Shown here: positions 45,363 through 55,413 of the stretch, piece by piece | Layout: every line of letters starts with the position of its first letter | Position numbering within the stretch: the first letter of the stretch is position 1 | The notes under the pieces: model-generated | Told to the model about the DNA's origin: nothing | What the model saw: only the letters and a program-made list of their open reading frames with translations | Database searches by the model: none | Origin: Humidesulfovibrio sp. | GTDB taxonomy: Bacteria; Desulfobacterota; Desulfovibrionia; Desulfovibrionales; Desulfovibrionaceae | Assembly: GCF_030689645.1 (NCBI RefSeq) | Contig: NZ_JAUYFU010000020.1 | Coordinates: forward strand, 86,619-150,618 | Reading direction: 5' to 3' | Length of the DNA stretch: 64,000 nucleotides | Made by a program: the position numbers and the translations under genes

Positions 45363-47639
45363 ATGGCTGAAAAGCTTGGAGTTTATATCTGTGCTGGATG
45401 CGACATCGGCAAGTCCCTCAATGTGGACGAGCTGGTGGACTACGCAAAAAAGGGCAAGCTGGCCAATATCTGTCCCGTGGTGAAGAAAAGCGCTGTGCTG
45501 TGCAGCCCTGAGGGCAAGGCCGAAGTCGAAGCCGACATCGCTGCCGAGGGCTTGGACGGCGTCGTCATCTGCGCCTGTTCCCCGCGCGTCAAGTGGGACA
45601 TCTTCCAGTTCGGCCAGGCTGTCCAGGTCGAGCGGGTGAACCTGCGCGAGCAGTGCGTGTGGAGCTTCAAGGAGGACGCCAACGTCCTCGGACAGCTGCC
45701 GCTCATCGCCAAGGACTACATCCGCATGGGCATGATGAAGCTCTCCAAGAGCCGCATCCCGGCCCCGGAAACGCCTGAAACATTCAAGACCATCATGGTG
45801 CTCGGCGGCGGCTTCACCGGCCTGAACGCAGCCCTTGAGGCGGCCAAGCTCGGCAAGGACGTGGTCCTGGTCGAGAAGGCGGCCACCCTGGGCGGCAAAG
45901 CCGCAACCATGTACAAGTCCTTCCCCCTGAGCCACCCGTACACCACCGCCGAGGACACCGGCGTGAACGCCCTCATCGAGGCCGTTTCCGCCAACCCCAA
46001 GATCAAGGTGCTCACCAGCGCTCAGCTGGTGTCCATCGAGGGCGCGCCCGGCCTGTACACCGCCACTGTGAACGCCGGCGGCGAGCAGAAGCTGGAGATC
46101 GGCGCGGTTGTGCTGGCCACTGGCTGGGTTCCCGGCGAGAAAAGCTTCCTGGCCCCCATGGGCTACGGCAGCATCAAGAACGTCGTCACCGCCGCTGAGT
46201 TCGAGGCTATGGTCAAGGCGGGCGAGATCAAGCGCCCCTCTGATGGCAAGGCCCCGGCCTCTGTCGCCATCCTGACGGACGTGGCCCTGTGCACCAAGGC
46301 CGCTGTTGCTGAAGAGCCTTGCGCCGAGGGCGAAGCCGCTCCTGCCGAGGCTCCTGCCGCCGAGGGCGAGGCCGAGGTCAATCCGTATCCGTCCAAGGAA
46401 AGCGCCAAGCACCTGGCCTACAGCTCCGAGATCACCAGCCTGGTGGCCCTGAAGCACGCCGGGTACGTGGTCGAGAAGCTGCCGGGCGCAGTGGCGTACG
46501 TGCTCTATGACCACATGATGGTCCCGGGCATCAACGAGCGCTACTACAAGGCCGCGCAGGACGAGGCGGGCATCATGCTCTCCAAGGCCACCATCACGGC
46601 CGTCACCGAGGACTCCGACGGCGGCGTGCTCGTGAAGGCCAAGGACACCCTCCTTGGCGCGGACATCGAACTGAAGGCCGACCTCGTGGTGCTGCCCACG
46701 GCCATTGTGCCCGTCACCGCCCACGAGCCCACCCTGAACCTGGTCTACCGCCAGGGTCCCGGCTTCCCGGACCTGGAGCTCTTCGACGGGTTCACGGATT
46801 CCAACTACATCTGCTTCCCCTACGAGACCCGCCGCACCGGCGTTTACGCGGCTGGCTGCGTACGTCAGCCCATGACCATGGCCACCGCCCGCGAAGACGC
46901 GTCCGGCGCCGTGCTTAAGGCCGTGCAGTGCATCGGCTCCGCCAACCGCGGCGTGGCCGTTCATCCGCGCTCCGGCGACATCAGCTTCCCGGTGTTCAAC
47001 TTCCAGCGCTGCACCCAGTGCAAGCGCTGCACCGAGGAGTGCCCCTTCGGCGCGCTGGACGACGATGAAAAGGGAACGCCGAAGCCGAATCCCACGCGTT
47101 GCCGCCGCTGCGGCACCTGCATGGGCGCCTGCCCCGAGCGCGTCATCAGCTTCGACAACTACAACGTCGACCAGATCGGCTCCATGATCAAGGAAGTCTA
47201 CGTTCCTGACGACATGGTGACCGGCGGACCGCGCGTCATCGTGCTGGTCTGCGAGAACGACGCCTACCCGGCGCTGGACATGGCTGCCTTCCGCGGCAAG
47301 AGCTGGAGCCCCTTCGTGCGCTTCGTGCCCGTGCGCTGCCTGGGCTCGGTCAACGCCATCTGGGTGGCCGATGCGGTTTCCAAGGGCGTGGACGGCGTGA
47401 TCATGCTGGGCTGCAAGTACGGCCCGGACTACCAGTGCCACTTCGTCAAGGGCTCCGAGCTGTGCAGCCGCCGCAAGATCAACATCGCCGAGTCCCTGGG
47501 ACGCCTGGGTGTTGAGGCCGAGCGTGTGGAACAGTACGAAGTGTCCATCGACGAGTACGATAAGGTGCCGGGGATCATTGAACGCTTCATGACCGAAGTC
47601 ATCACCAAGTTCGGGCCCAACCCGTTCAAGGGCTACTAG
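45363..47639 (+). CDS. qmoB: Qmo complex subunit B (HdrA/MvhD-like)
   Basis: A 758-residue protein. The FAD domain starts with VLGGGFTGLNAALEA (about 146-160), the ferredoxin region holds two [4Fe-4S] motifs (CTQCKRCTEECP and CRRCGTCMGACP), and the C-terminus is MvhD-like with GCKYGPDYQCHFVKGSELC. This matches QmoB, which may form part of the electron path between QmoC and AprBA. A low-complexity Ala/Glu/Pro run at about 313-340 interrupts the FAD domain. It is three bases after qmoA and 13 bases before qmoC. Confidence 0.96.
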   Translation: MAEKLGVYICAGCDIGKSLNVDELVDYAKKGKLANICPVVKKSAVLCSPEGKAEVEADIAAEGLDGVVICACSPRVKWDIFQFGQAVQVERVNLREQCVWSFKEDANVLGQLPLIAKDYIRMGMMKLSKSRIPAPETPETFKTIMVLGGGFTGLNAALEAAKLGKDVVLVEKAATLGGKAATMYKSFPLSHPYTTAEDTGVNALIEAVSANPKIKVLTSAQLVSIEGAPGLYTATVNAGGEQKLEIGAVVLATGWVPGEKSFLAPMGYGSIKNVVTAAEFEAMVKAGEIKRPSDGKAPASVAILTDVALCTKAAVAEEPCAEGEAAPAEAPAAEGEAEVNPYPSKESAKHLAYSSEITSLVALKHAGYVVEKLPGAVAYVLYDHMMVPGINERYYKAAQDEAGIMLSKATITAVTEDSDGGVLVKAKDTLLGADIELKADLVVLPTAIVPVTAHEPTLNLVYRQGPGFPDLELFDGFTDSNYICFPYETRRTGVYAAGCVRQPMTMATAREDASGAVLKAVQCIGSANRGVAVHPRSGDISFPVFNFQRCTQCKRCTEECPFGALDDDEKGTPKPNPTRCRRCGTCMGACPERVISFDNYNVDQIGSMIKEVYVPDDMVTGGPRVIVLVCENDAYPALDMAAFRGKSWSPFVRFVPVRCLGSVNAIWVADAVSKGVDGVIMLGCKYGPDYQCHFVKGSELCSRRKINIAESLGRLGVEAERVEQYEVSIDEYDKVPGIIERFMTEVITKFGPNPFKGY

Positions 47640-47652
47640 GAGGTTTGGAACC

Positions 47653-48918
47653 ATGTCGAACACCGTCAGGGTTCAACCGGACCTGAAATTCGTTCAGGAA
47701 CTGCAGCAGGTGGGCGGAGAGTCGCTCAAGAAGTGCTACCAGTGCGCCACGTGCAGCGTTGCGTGCCCGCTCTCCCCGGCCGACGCCCCCTATCCCCGCA
47801 AGGAGATGGTCTGGGCTCAGTGGGGCCTCAAGGACCGTCTGCTGAACGACATCGACATCTGGCTGTGCCACAATTGCGGCACCTGCTCTGATCTGTGCCC
47901 GCGGGGCGCCAAGCCGGGCGACTTGCTTGCCGCCCTGCGCAACATGGCGTACCGCAGCTTGGCCAAACCGGCCATCATCGGAACCTGGATGAGCTCAAGC
48001 AAGTTCTTCCCCATCCTGTTCCTGATTCCGGCCGTCATCTACATGTTCATCTGGTCCTTGATGGCTGGCAAGTTGGGAACCGCGTTCCCGCTGTTCGTCA
48101 CCGACGGCCACGAGCTCAAGGTCGCGGCCGAGGGCGCCATCATTTACGGCGGCCTCTTCCCCGGCGACTACACCATCGACCCCATCTTCGGCGCGGTGTT
48201 TGCCTTCATGGCCTTCGCCTTTGCCGGCGGCGTCGCCAGCATGCTGAAAAGCTTCGAGTCCATGCCTCGCACCTTCATCGTGGGCCGTGGACCTGAGCCC
48301 AGCTTCCTCAGCTGCCTCATCGACACCCTGAAGAATGAAGTTGCGCAGCATAGCCGCTTCACCAACTGCGGCAAGGACGAGAAGGACACTGAACGCGTAA
48401 AGGGTCACCTGCTCGTGTTCTACGCCTTCGTGGCGCTGATGATCGTCACCGGCATTGTGGCCTTCGGTCACTGGTTCGGCGCGTGGTTCCTGCAGAAAGT
48501 CATGGGTCTTGAGGGCGGCATCGCCGCGTTTATCGCGTGGTCTGGCCACACCCCCATGCCCCTGTGGAGCCCGGTGAAGATTCTGGCCAACGCGGCTGCC
48601 CTGGCCCTGGTCATCGGTCTCACCAAGCTCACCAGCCGCCGCAGCGCGCTGGACGCCGCCAAGAGCACGTCCAACTGGTACGACTGGTACCTCATCACCG
48701 TGATCTGGGGCATTACCCTTACCGGCATCGGCAGCGAAATCTTCCGCCTCATGGGGCAGAAGATGCTGGCCTATCCCACCTACTACCTGCACCTGATCTT
48801 CGTGTTCATGCTCCTGGCCTACCTGCCCTGGTCCAAACTCGGGCACGTGGTCTACCGTACTGTGGCTCTGGCCTACGCACGCAAGATCGGCCGCCTGCCC
48901 ATGGGCGCGCAGAACTAG
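47653..48918 (+). CDS. qmoC: Qmo complex subunit C (membrane, HdrE/HdrC-like)
   Basis: A 421-residue fusion of an HdrC-type iron-sulfur domain with a NarI-like cytochrome b. Two [4Fe-4S] motifs use C28, C31, C34, C38 and C72, C75, C78, C82. Then about six hydrophobic helices follow, starting near residue 118, and they are expected to carry two hemes b and the menaquinone site. It anchors Qmo in the cytoplasmic membrane. ATG after TAGGAGG overlapping the qmoB stop region. Confidence 0.96.
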   Translation: MSNTVRVQPDLKFVQELQQVGGESLKKCYQCATCSVACPLSPADAPYPRKEMVWAQWGLKDRLLNDIDIWLCHNCGTCSDLCPRGAKPGDLLAALRNMAYRSLAKPAIIGTWMSSSKFFPILFLIPAVIYMFIWSLMAGKLGTAFPLFVTDGHELKVAAEGAIIYGGLFPGDYTIDPIFGAVFAFMAFAFAGGVASMLKSFESMPRTFIVGRGPEPSFLSCLIDTLKNEVAQHSRFTNCGKDEKDTERVKGHLLVFYAFVALMIVTGIVAFGHWFGAWFLQKVMGLEGGIAAFIAWSGHTPMPLWSPVKILANAAALALVIGLTKLTSRRSALDAAKSTSNWYDWYLITVIWGITLTGIGSEIFRLMGQKMLAYPTYYLHLIFVFMLLAYLPWSKLGHVVYRTVALAYARKIGRLPMGAQN

Positions 48919-48978
48919 TGGCGCAGGGAACCGATAGCAACGAAACATCAGGTTTTCTTGACCATAAGGAGGAATCCC

Positions 48979-49650
48979 ATGGCTGAAGCAAAAATATTCC
49001 CGATGAATACCTTCGTGTCCTGCCTCAAGGGCGCGAATGCCGCCGACGCGAGCACCATTGAGCTCCTGTCCTTTCTGACCCAGAGCGACGTTGACGCGGA
49101 GTTCGCGCCCATCGCCGCCGGATTGTCCAAGGCCTGGATCTACGAGCAGGAGCCCCAGTTCGCCAAGGCCGCTGCTGGCGAGATCGCCGGGCTCGGCGAG
49201 AAAGTCGCTGTGAAGCCCCTGCCTGCCGCCGCCCTGGCCCAGGCTCAGGCCATTCTCGCCCAGATGGGCGAGCTGCGCGCCGCCAACGCAACTCTCTCCG
49301 CCCAGGTGGAGAAGCTGACTGCCGAAGTCGCCGCCAAGGGCGACGAAGTGAAGGCCCTCAAGGCCAAGCTGAAGCCCCTTGAGGATCAGGCCGCCCAGGG
49401 CGACGTGAAACTCCAGGTGTCCAACAGCAAGATGGATGAGCACATCAAGAAGCTTGAGCAGCTCATGGAAGAAGTGGCCAAGGTCAAGGCCCAGGGCGTT
49501 GTCGTTGCCGGTGTTGCCGGTGGCGCTGCTGCTGGCGCCGATGCCGGCGCTTCTGCCGGTGGCGATGCCTCCGGCGCCCCCGCTGTGGGCGGCGAGCCCG
49601 AAGCCGACTTCGGCCTGGGCTCCAACCCCTTCGCCGACGCCAACTGGTAA
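48979..49650 (+). CDS. QmoD-like accessory protein
   Basis: A 223-residue soluble protein 60 bases after qmoC. Residues about 90-165 form a long coiled coil (LRAANATLSAQVEKL and following heptads), and the C-terminus is Ala/Gly-rich and ends with an acidic tail near FGLGSNPFADANW. The position matches the small conserved gene after qmoABC in Desulfovibrio, often called qmoD, whose role is not settled. It probably joins the Qmo-AprBA contact. The ATG at 48979 follows AAGGAGG. The frame in front of it is not used. Confidence 0.75.
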   Translation: MAEAKIFPMNTFVSCLKGANAADASTIELLSFLTQSDVDAEFAPIAAGLSKAWIYEQEPQFAKAAAGEIAGLGEKVAVKPLPAAALAQAQAILAQMGELRAANATLSAQVEKLTAEVAAKGDEVKALKAKLKPLEDQAAQGDVKLQVSNSKMDEHIKKLEQLMEEVAKVKAQGVVVAGVAGGAAAGADAGASAGGDASGAPAVGGEPEADFGLGSNPFADANW

Positions 49651-49673
49651 GTCAGCGAATCGCAGATCCATTC

Positions 49674-49712
49674 AAAAGCCCCTGGCTGCATACGCAGTCA
49701 GGGGCTTTTTTG
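49674..49712. terminator. Terminator after qmoD-like gene, also usable by the nuclease gene
   Basis: Arms AAAAGCCCCTG and CAGGGGCTTTTTT with an inner CTGC-ATAC-GCAG stem. T tracts occur on both strands, so it can end the apr-qmo operon and the convergent nuclease gene. Confidence 0.9.
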
Positions 49713-49756
49713 TGGCGGCGGCAAGGCTTCTTTGAAGGAGCAATGCGCAAGGATCG

Positions 49757-50311
49757 TCAGTAGTGGAGCACCACCTTGATTTTCCGGGCAATGGTCTCAA
49801 GGGCGCGCATCGGCTTCTGGTACCACTCTTCGGTTTTGTGTTCGCGCCGCCAGTCTGAGGGGCGTGTTGGGTTGCTGTCGCCCCAAAGCCCCAGCTTATC
49901 CATGCGCGCACTGGTTTCAAGGTCCTTCAGGCCCAGGCAAAGCTCCTTGTGGCAATATTCTTCGTAGACCCATGCCAGGCCGTCAGCAACCATGACCTCG
50001 TTGACCAGGGTGCCGTTCTTGAGGCGTACAAGGGCTACGGTGCGCCCATAGCGGTCGGTCTCCACTGGTTCGATTTCGACGTCCCTGCGCGAAACGAGTG
50101 ACGCGAGCCGCTTTCGCGCATTCAGGCCAAAGGCCTGTTTTGCTTCTGGCGCGTCGACGCCATAGAGCCTGATGGTGACCAGTTCGTTGTTAACGAGGCG
50201 GACTTTCAATGTGTCGCCGTCATGCACCGATACCGTGCGTGCCGGGTATGTCCACCCGACACCGGAAAGAAGAAAAGTTGAAACTAGAAATAAAGCAGAA
50301 AATTTCATCAT
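49757..50311 (-). CDS. Secreted thermonuclease (staphylococcal-nuclease family)
   Basis: A 184-residue protein with an N-terminal signal peptide (hydrophobic run ALFLVSTFLLSGVGW). The SNase fold has the calcium/phosphate residues in VHDGDTLKV (D31, D33), R48 and E56 in RLYGVDAPE, and R90 in TDRYGRTVAL. It would cut DNA or RNA outside the cytoplasm. The Met pair at 50306-50311 was taken as the start since it begins the signal peptide. The frame extends much further upstream without family character. No clear ribosome site precedes it. Confidence 0.85.
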   Translation of the reverse strand: MMKFSALFLVSTFLLSGVGWTYPARTVSVHDGDTLKVRLVNNELVTIRLYGVDAPEAKQAFGLNARKRLASLVSRRDVEIEPVETDRYGRTVALVRLKNGTLVNEVMVADGLAWVYEEYCHKELCLGLKDLETSARMDKLGLWGDSNPTRPSDWRREHKTEEWYQKPMRALETIARKIKVVLHY

Positions 50312-50482
50312 CAAATTTTTTACATGTGAGCATTGATAAGTCAATTCGGACTGATACACGACCAGATCAGTCGTGTTCTGCGTACGAGGACTTGTTGACT
50401 GCGTACGGGATTGTGCGTAATGAGTTGGCCTTGTGTTGGATGAAGTGGGCGGCATACGAATCATTTGGAAGGTAAAGACAAC
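50312..50482. other. Divergent region upstream of nuclease and LuxR-type regulator
   Basis: A 171-base AT-richer gap without a gene. TTGACT near 50393 with TAATGA at 17-base spacing is a modest promoter candidate for the regulator. Confidence 0.4.
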
Positions 50483-51160
50483 ATGAATGAATTGACTGAC
50501 ACCAAGCGCTACAATGTGCTTCTGGCGGAAGATCATGCTTTGCTCCGTCAGAGCCTCAAGGCGTATCTTGAAACACATGGGCTTTGCAAGGTAGTGGGCG
50601 AAGCGCAGGATGGCCGCGAGGCCATGCGCATGTACAAGGAGCTGAGGCCGGACATCGTGCTCATGGATTTGTCCATGCCAGGGGTGGACGGCATGGTGGC
50701 CGTGAAAGCCATCAAGCGCGACTTCCCTGAGGCCCGCATCATCGCCCTTACTGCGCACCGTAGCGAGGACTACCTCCACGCGGCCCTAGACTGCGGGGTG
50801 GATGGGTACGTAGTCAAGGCCGCCAGCGCAGAGGATCTGCTGACCGCCATACGCGCGGTGTGTCGCGGAGAGGCCTATGTGAGTCCTGAGGTTTCGGCTA
50901 CGCTCATAACGGGATACCTGCGCAGCAGCCGTCCTGAGCGTAATTCTCCCCTTGAAGGGCTCACCGCTCGCGAGCGCCATATACTGCAGTTGGTGCTCCA
51001 GGGCATGAAAAACAAGGAAATCGCCGAGAGGCTCTTCCTCTCTACCCGCACGGTTGAAAAACACCGCGCCAATTTCATGAAAAAGCTGGATCTTCATAAT
51101 CTGCACCAGGTGCGAGAGTTCGTGAAGGCAAACGGCGTGGATTTCGAAAAAGGGCAGTAG
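50483..51160 (+). CDS. NarL/LuxR-family response regulator
   Basis: A 225-residue two-component regulator. The receiver domain has the acidic pocket at E16-D17 and phosphoacceptor D62 (VLMDLSMPG). The C-terminal LuxR-type helix-turn-helix is LTARERHILQLVLQGMKNKEIAERLFLSTRTVEKH. It has no adjacent histidine kinase. The ATG at 50483 is preferred over the upstream TTG because the domain begins nearby, although a GGAAGG site suits both. A terminator lies directly after the gene. Confidence 0.92.
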   Translation: MNELTDTKRYNVLLAEDHALLRQSLKAYLETHGLCKVVGEAQDGREAMRMYKELRPDIVLMDLSMPGVDGMVAVKAIKRDFPEARIIALTAHRSEDYLHAALDCGVDGYVVKAASAEDLLTAIRAVCRGEAYVSPEVSATLITGYLRSSRPERNSPLEGLTARERHILQLVLQGMKNKEIAERLFLSTRTVEKHRANFMKKLDLHNLHQVREFVKANGVDFEKGQ

Positions 51161-51181
51161 CCCCTTGCATGCTCAATGGAT

Positions 51182-51217
51182 AAGAGCCGCAGGCGCATGA
51201 CGTCTGCGGCTCTTTAT
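51182..51217 (+). terminator. Rho-independent terminator after the LuxR-type regulator
   Basis: Arms AGAGCCGCAG (51183-51192) and CTGCGGCTCT (51204-51213), followed by TTTAT. Confidence 0.85.
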
Positions 51218-51245
51218 GCGTTGCATGTGCCGACGAACCGGCTCC

Positions 51246-51662
51246 CTAGCGCGTCACCTCCTCGGCCAGGGTCAGCACCCCTGCGGCAGTGCCGATGAGT
51301 GCGGAAACGTTTCCTGTGGCCGCAGCAACGGATATGCTCGCAACAAGGGTGATGGCTGTTGTCGCGAGTTCAATAGCCTTCTTGACGTTTGCGATGTTCT
51401 CAGCTGCTTGCTTGAGCCCAGCTGCGCACTCGTTCAGCACCGCCACGGATGGCCCGATGGCGATGAGGCTTTGGATAACCGCATCCGTCACAAGGCTTCT
51501 TGATGTGTCGATGAGCATGTGGTGGAGACGTTTGAGGTCACCGCGCTCTTGGTCAGTTAGTTCGTCCCAGTGGTCATCGCGGTAAATCCGGAGGGCTTTT
51601 GCAAATTCGTAGCACCCCTCGGCAAGGCGGTGCATTTCGGCTGCTGTGAGTTCCTGCGTCAT
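51246..51662 (-). CDS. Hypothetical protein, partner of the upstream lipoprotein
   Basis: A 138-residue protein not matched to a known family. The N-terminal half is charged and helical ([20 protein letters not shown]). The C-terminal half is a long Ala/Val/Ile/Gly-rich stretch (about 92-130) able to insert in a membrane or form amphipathic helices. Its ATG overlaps the stop of the lipoprotein gene (ATGA) and a GGAGG site lies at the end of that gene, so the two are translated together. Both may act as a cell-envelope pair. Base composition is lower in GC than the neighbours. Confidence 0.65.
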   Translation of the reverse strand: MTQELTAAEMHRLAEGCYEFAKALRIYRDDHWDELTDQERGDLKRLHHMLIDTSRSLVTDAVIQSLIAIGPSVAVLNECAAGLKQAAENIANVKKAIELATTAITLVASISVAAATGNVSALIGTAAGVLTLAEEVTR

Positions 51663-52516
51663 GATCCACCTCCTTGCTTGAAGGCTTCGTCAACTTCCTT
51701 GATCACCGGGATCGCCGCGTCAACGTATGCCTTGATGACAGCGCTTAACTCCTTGGAGTCCAGCCTGCCCGCGTTCATACGCAGTTCGGAGTGCGCAGTG
51801 CCGATGGCGAGTACGTTGCCCGCCAGAGATTCGGCTGCAGCGATCTTGGCTTCAAGCTCAAGCCGCTCCTGCCACTTCTTTTCAGAGTAGATTTGCCACT
51901 CTAGGGGCTTCAATTGTTTCTGGACGCGTTCAAGTTCGCGGTATTCAAAGTCCCAAGTTTCAAGTTCAGCCTTGATGTACTGAACGTAGAACTTGCCAAC
52001 GACATCGGCCAAGGCCCTGGAGGCGATGGTCACGTCCGGGTCGGCCCTGTCAACGTACAGGCGGATCTGCTTTTGCTTATACCCATCAAGCAACGCCCTG
52101 GACAGCAGCTTCGCCAGCCCGCCAAAGGCGTCGGCCTGATTGCTCGGCATGATCCCGGAGGTCTTGACGGAAGACGCAAGGTCATCGATCTGAGAATTGT
52201 AGGCCACGTTGTCATCTGCCGCCAGGGCGCCGAGGCCAGACACATAGGCGTTAAGCGCAAGGGCTGCGTTGGAGATACCCTTTCCCGCAGTCTTTTCCTT
52301 GGCGCAGACGTTCTTGTCGTTCGTCCGGGGTTTGTATTGATCCATCCGCAGGCATGAGGCTGAATAGTCCCGGCCAATGGTCTGCACACCCTCAAGCGTT
52401 TTGCGGGATGCGGCAGAGTAGTCGTTCACGGCCTGCATGCTCACGCATGCAGTGAGCAGGAGTCCAAGGCTCAGCGCGAGGGCAAGCCGTAGGGCCCCCC
52501 TTGTTCTGTCACGCAT
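51659..52516 (-). CDS. Hypothetical lipoprotein
   Basis: A 285-residue protein with an N-terminal signal ending in a lipobox LTAC (C24), so it is a probable periplasmic-face lipoprotein. The remainder is helical and charged, with a coiled-coil-like segment at about 190-235 ([25 protein letters not shown]). No known family recognised. The ATG at 52514-52516 has GGAGGAAAT upstream. The longer frame has no signal peptide at its start. It overlaps the following small gene by four bases. Confidence 0.7.
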   Translation of the reverse strand: MRDRTRGALRLALALSLGLLLTACVSMQAVNDYSAASRKTLEGVQTIGRDYSASCLRMDQYKPRTNDKNVCAKEKTAGKGISNAALALNAYVSGLGALAADDNVAYNSQIDDLASSVKTSGIMPSNQADAFGGLAKLLSRALLDGYKQKQIRLYVDRADPDVTIASRALADVVGKFYVQYIKAELETWDFEYRELERVQKQLKPLEWQIYSEKKWQERLELEAKIAAAESLAGNVLAIGTAHSELRMNAGRLDSKELSAVIKAYVDAAIPVIKEVDEAFKQGGGS

Positions 52517-52809
52517 ATTTCCTCCCCCCCCGATATGTGCAATTCTGCGGGCACAATGCCCACGCTCAAGGCACGTCGGAGTTTGCTGGTTGCGTACCAT
52601 GTGAGTATTTTTGTGGCAAGCTGTCTCGCCAAATGCGTGGGGCGTTCAGGCAGAGGGTAAGAAAAACCTCGTGCGCGGCGTTGACAACGTGCGGCGCCTG
52701 CTTATCTTCCCACTCGCTTGATCTGGTCCGCCCGCCATGCTGCACGGCATATCCGCCGTCCGGGCCAGAGGGGCAACCCAACATATATACCCTTGAGGAG
52801 GAGTCCCAC
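52517..52809. other. Region between lipoprotein and groES
   Basis: A 293-base divergent region. The groES side holds a likely promoter at 52681-52708. No CIRCE (HrcA) inverted repeat TTAGCACTC-N9-GAGTGCTAA was found. A GAGGAG ribosome site lies before groES. Confidence 0.55.
52681..52708 (+). promoter_or_regulatory. Predicted groESL promoter
   Basis: TTGACA (52681-52686), 16-base spacer, TATCTT (52703-52708). Start would be near 52715, giving a leader of about 95 bases. The sequence is closer to a sigma-70 than to a sigma-32 promoter. Confidence 0.5.
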
Positions 52810-53085
52810 ATGAAGCTTTCCCCGTTGCACGACCGCGTGATCATCCAGCGTCTGCCCGAAGAAGAGAAGACCGCTGGCGGCATCATCATCCCGGACAGCG
52901 CCAAAGAGCGCCCCATGCGCGGCACCGTCGTGGCTGCCGGCCCCGGCACCGACAAGGTCAAGATGCAGGTGAAGAAGGGCGATATGGTGCTTTTCGCCAA
53001 GTACGCCGGAACCGAGTTCAAGATGGATGGCGAGGAATGCGTCATCATGCGCCAGGAAGAAATTCTGGCCGTTATCGAGAAATAA
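52810..53085 (+). CDS. groES: GroES co-chaperonin
   Basis: A 91-residue heptameric lid for GroEL, with the mobile loop around [18 protein letters not shown] and the family end [22 protein letters not shown]. Slightly shorter than the E. coli protein. The ATG at 52810 follows GAGGAGTCCC. The longer frame is unrelated sequence. It is 47 bases before groEL, the standard groESL operon. Confidence 0.97.
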   Translation: MKLSPLHDRVIIQRLPEEEKTAGGIIIPDSAKERPMRGTVVAAGPGTDKVKMQVKKGDMVLFAKYAGTEFKMDGEECVIMRQEEILAVIEK

Positions 53086-53126
53086 CCGGGCTATTGCCCG
53101 CCTAATCTTCAGACACAGGAGCGTAA

Positions 53127-54728
<1,602 letters not shown>

Positions 54729-54752
54729 CCTCCGGCTGCCTCAGCAATTGCA

Positions 54753-54787
54753 ATAAAGGCCGGGCGGCAACGCCCGGCCTTTTCTTT
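54753..54787 (+). terminator. Rho-independent terminator of groESL
   Basis: Arms AAGGCCGGGC (54755-54764) and GCCCGGCCTT (54771-54780), loop GGCAAC, then TTCTTTT. Confidence 0.92.
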
Positions 54788-54858
54788 TGAGCTCTGGCCT
54801 AATCTCCAGATTGAAACGGTCCGATAAAATGGTCAACTGCCGCCAACGCACCGCGGCT

Positions 54859-54900
54859 AGGCTCCGGAACTCACTAGGGAGGGGACCGGAGCCTTTTTTG
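54859..54900 (+). terminator. Second terminator-like hairpin downstream of groEL
   Basis: Arms AGGCTCCGG (54859-54867) and CCGGAGCCT (54886-54894) with an 18-base loop rich in G (GGGAGGGGA), then six T residues. It could end a small transcript initiated after the groESL terminator, or be an attenuator of the hemerythrin gene. Confidence 0.6.
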
Positions 54901-54980
54901 CGCTTGCTCTTGATTGGGTATGCAGATGTGCTACGTATAGACTGCGCAGAGATGCCAACGGTCACTCAAGGAGCAGTGGT

Positions 54981-55382
54981 ATGCGAGACGCGGATTTGGG
55001 CGAAGGACTCGCTCTTGGCATAAAATCCTTAGACGAGAAGCGGAAGCGCTTCTTAGAATCTCTGAACGCCTTTTTCGATGCGCAGGAGCGCACGGGCCAG
55101 GCCTGCCTGGCAGAGAGTGTGGTGGGCTGGCTCAAGGCTTTCGCCGCCGAGCACTTTCATGTGGAGGAAGGCTACATGCAGGTCTTCGGCTACCCGGAGT
55201 ACGAGTCGCATCTTAAAGAACACGAAGGTTTTATGGAAACCGTGTGCCGGTTTGAAGACGCTTGCGCCCAAAGCGGTGGCGACTCAAGGGAGATTCTGGA
55301 CTACATGCAGGGCTGGGTGAAACAGCACCTTTTGGGCGTGGACCGCCAGATGGGGCGCTATCTGGCGGAGCATCTACGCTGA
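54981..55382 (+). CDS. Bacteriohemerythrin-like protein lacking the first iron-ligand His
   Basis: A 133-residue single-domain hemerythrin. Ligands that can be seen are H58, E62, H77, H81, H116 and D121, but the first helix has LDEKRK at residues 17-22 where hemerythrins have a Q-H pair (compare IDEQHK in the chemoreceptor at 19499). Residue R21 replaces His, so a normal di-iron oxygen site is doubtful. It may bind iron differently or serve another role. The ATG follows AAGGAG. It is likely monocistronic. Confidence 0.85.
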   Translation: MRDADLGEGLALGIKSLDEKRKRFLESLNAFFDAQERTGQACLAESVVGWLKAFAAEHFHVEEGYMQVFGYPEYESHLKEHEGFMETVCRFEDACAQSGGDSREILDYMQGWVKQHLLGVDRQMGRYLAEHLR

Positions 55383-55413
55383 CGGGGGCCTGTGTGCCGG
55401 GCGTAGCTGGCGT

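Noticed and set aside
43788..47663. Very long antisense frame (1291 codons) opposite aprA, qmoA and qmoB
   Set aside because: A by-product of high GC and biased codon use of the sense genes; the translation is His/Gly/Val/Asp-rich low-quality sequence with no domain.
50312..50779. N-terminal extension of the nuclease frame
   Set aside because: It overlaps the LuxR-type regulator gene antisense and lacks family character; the signal peptide starts at the Met pair near 50311.
52517..52809. CIRCE element for HrcA control of groESL
   Set aside because: The inverted repeat is not present; only a sigma-70-like promoter was seen.
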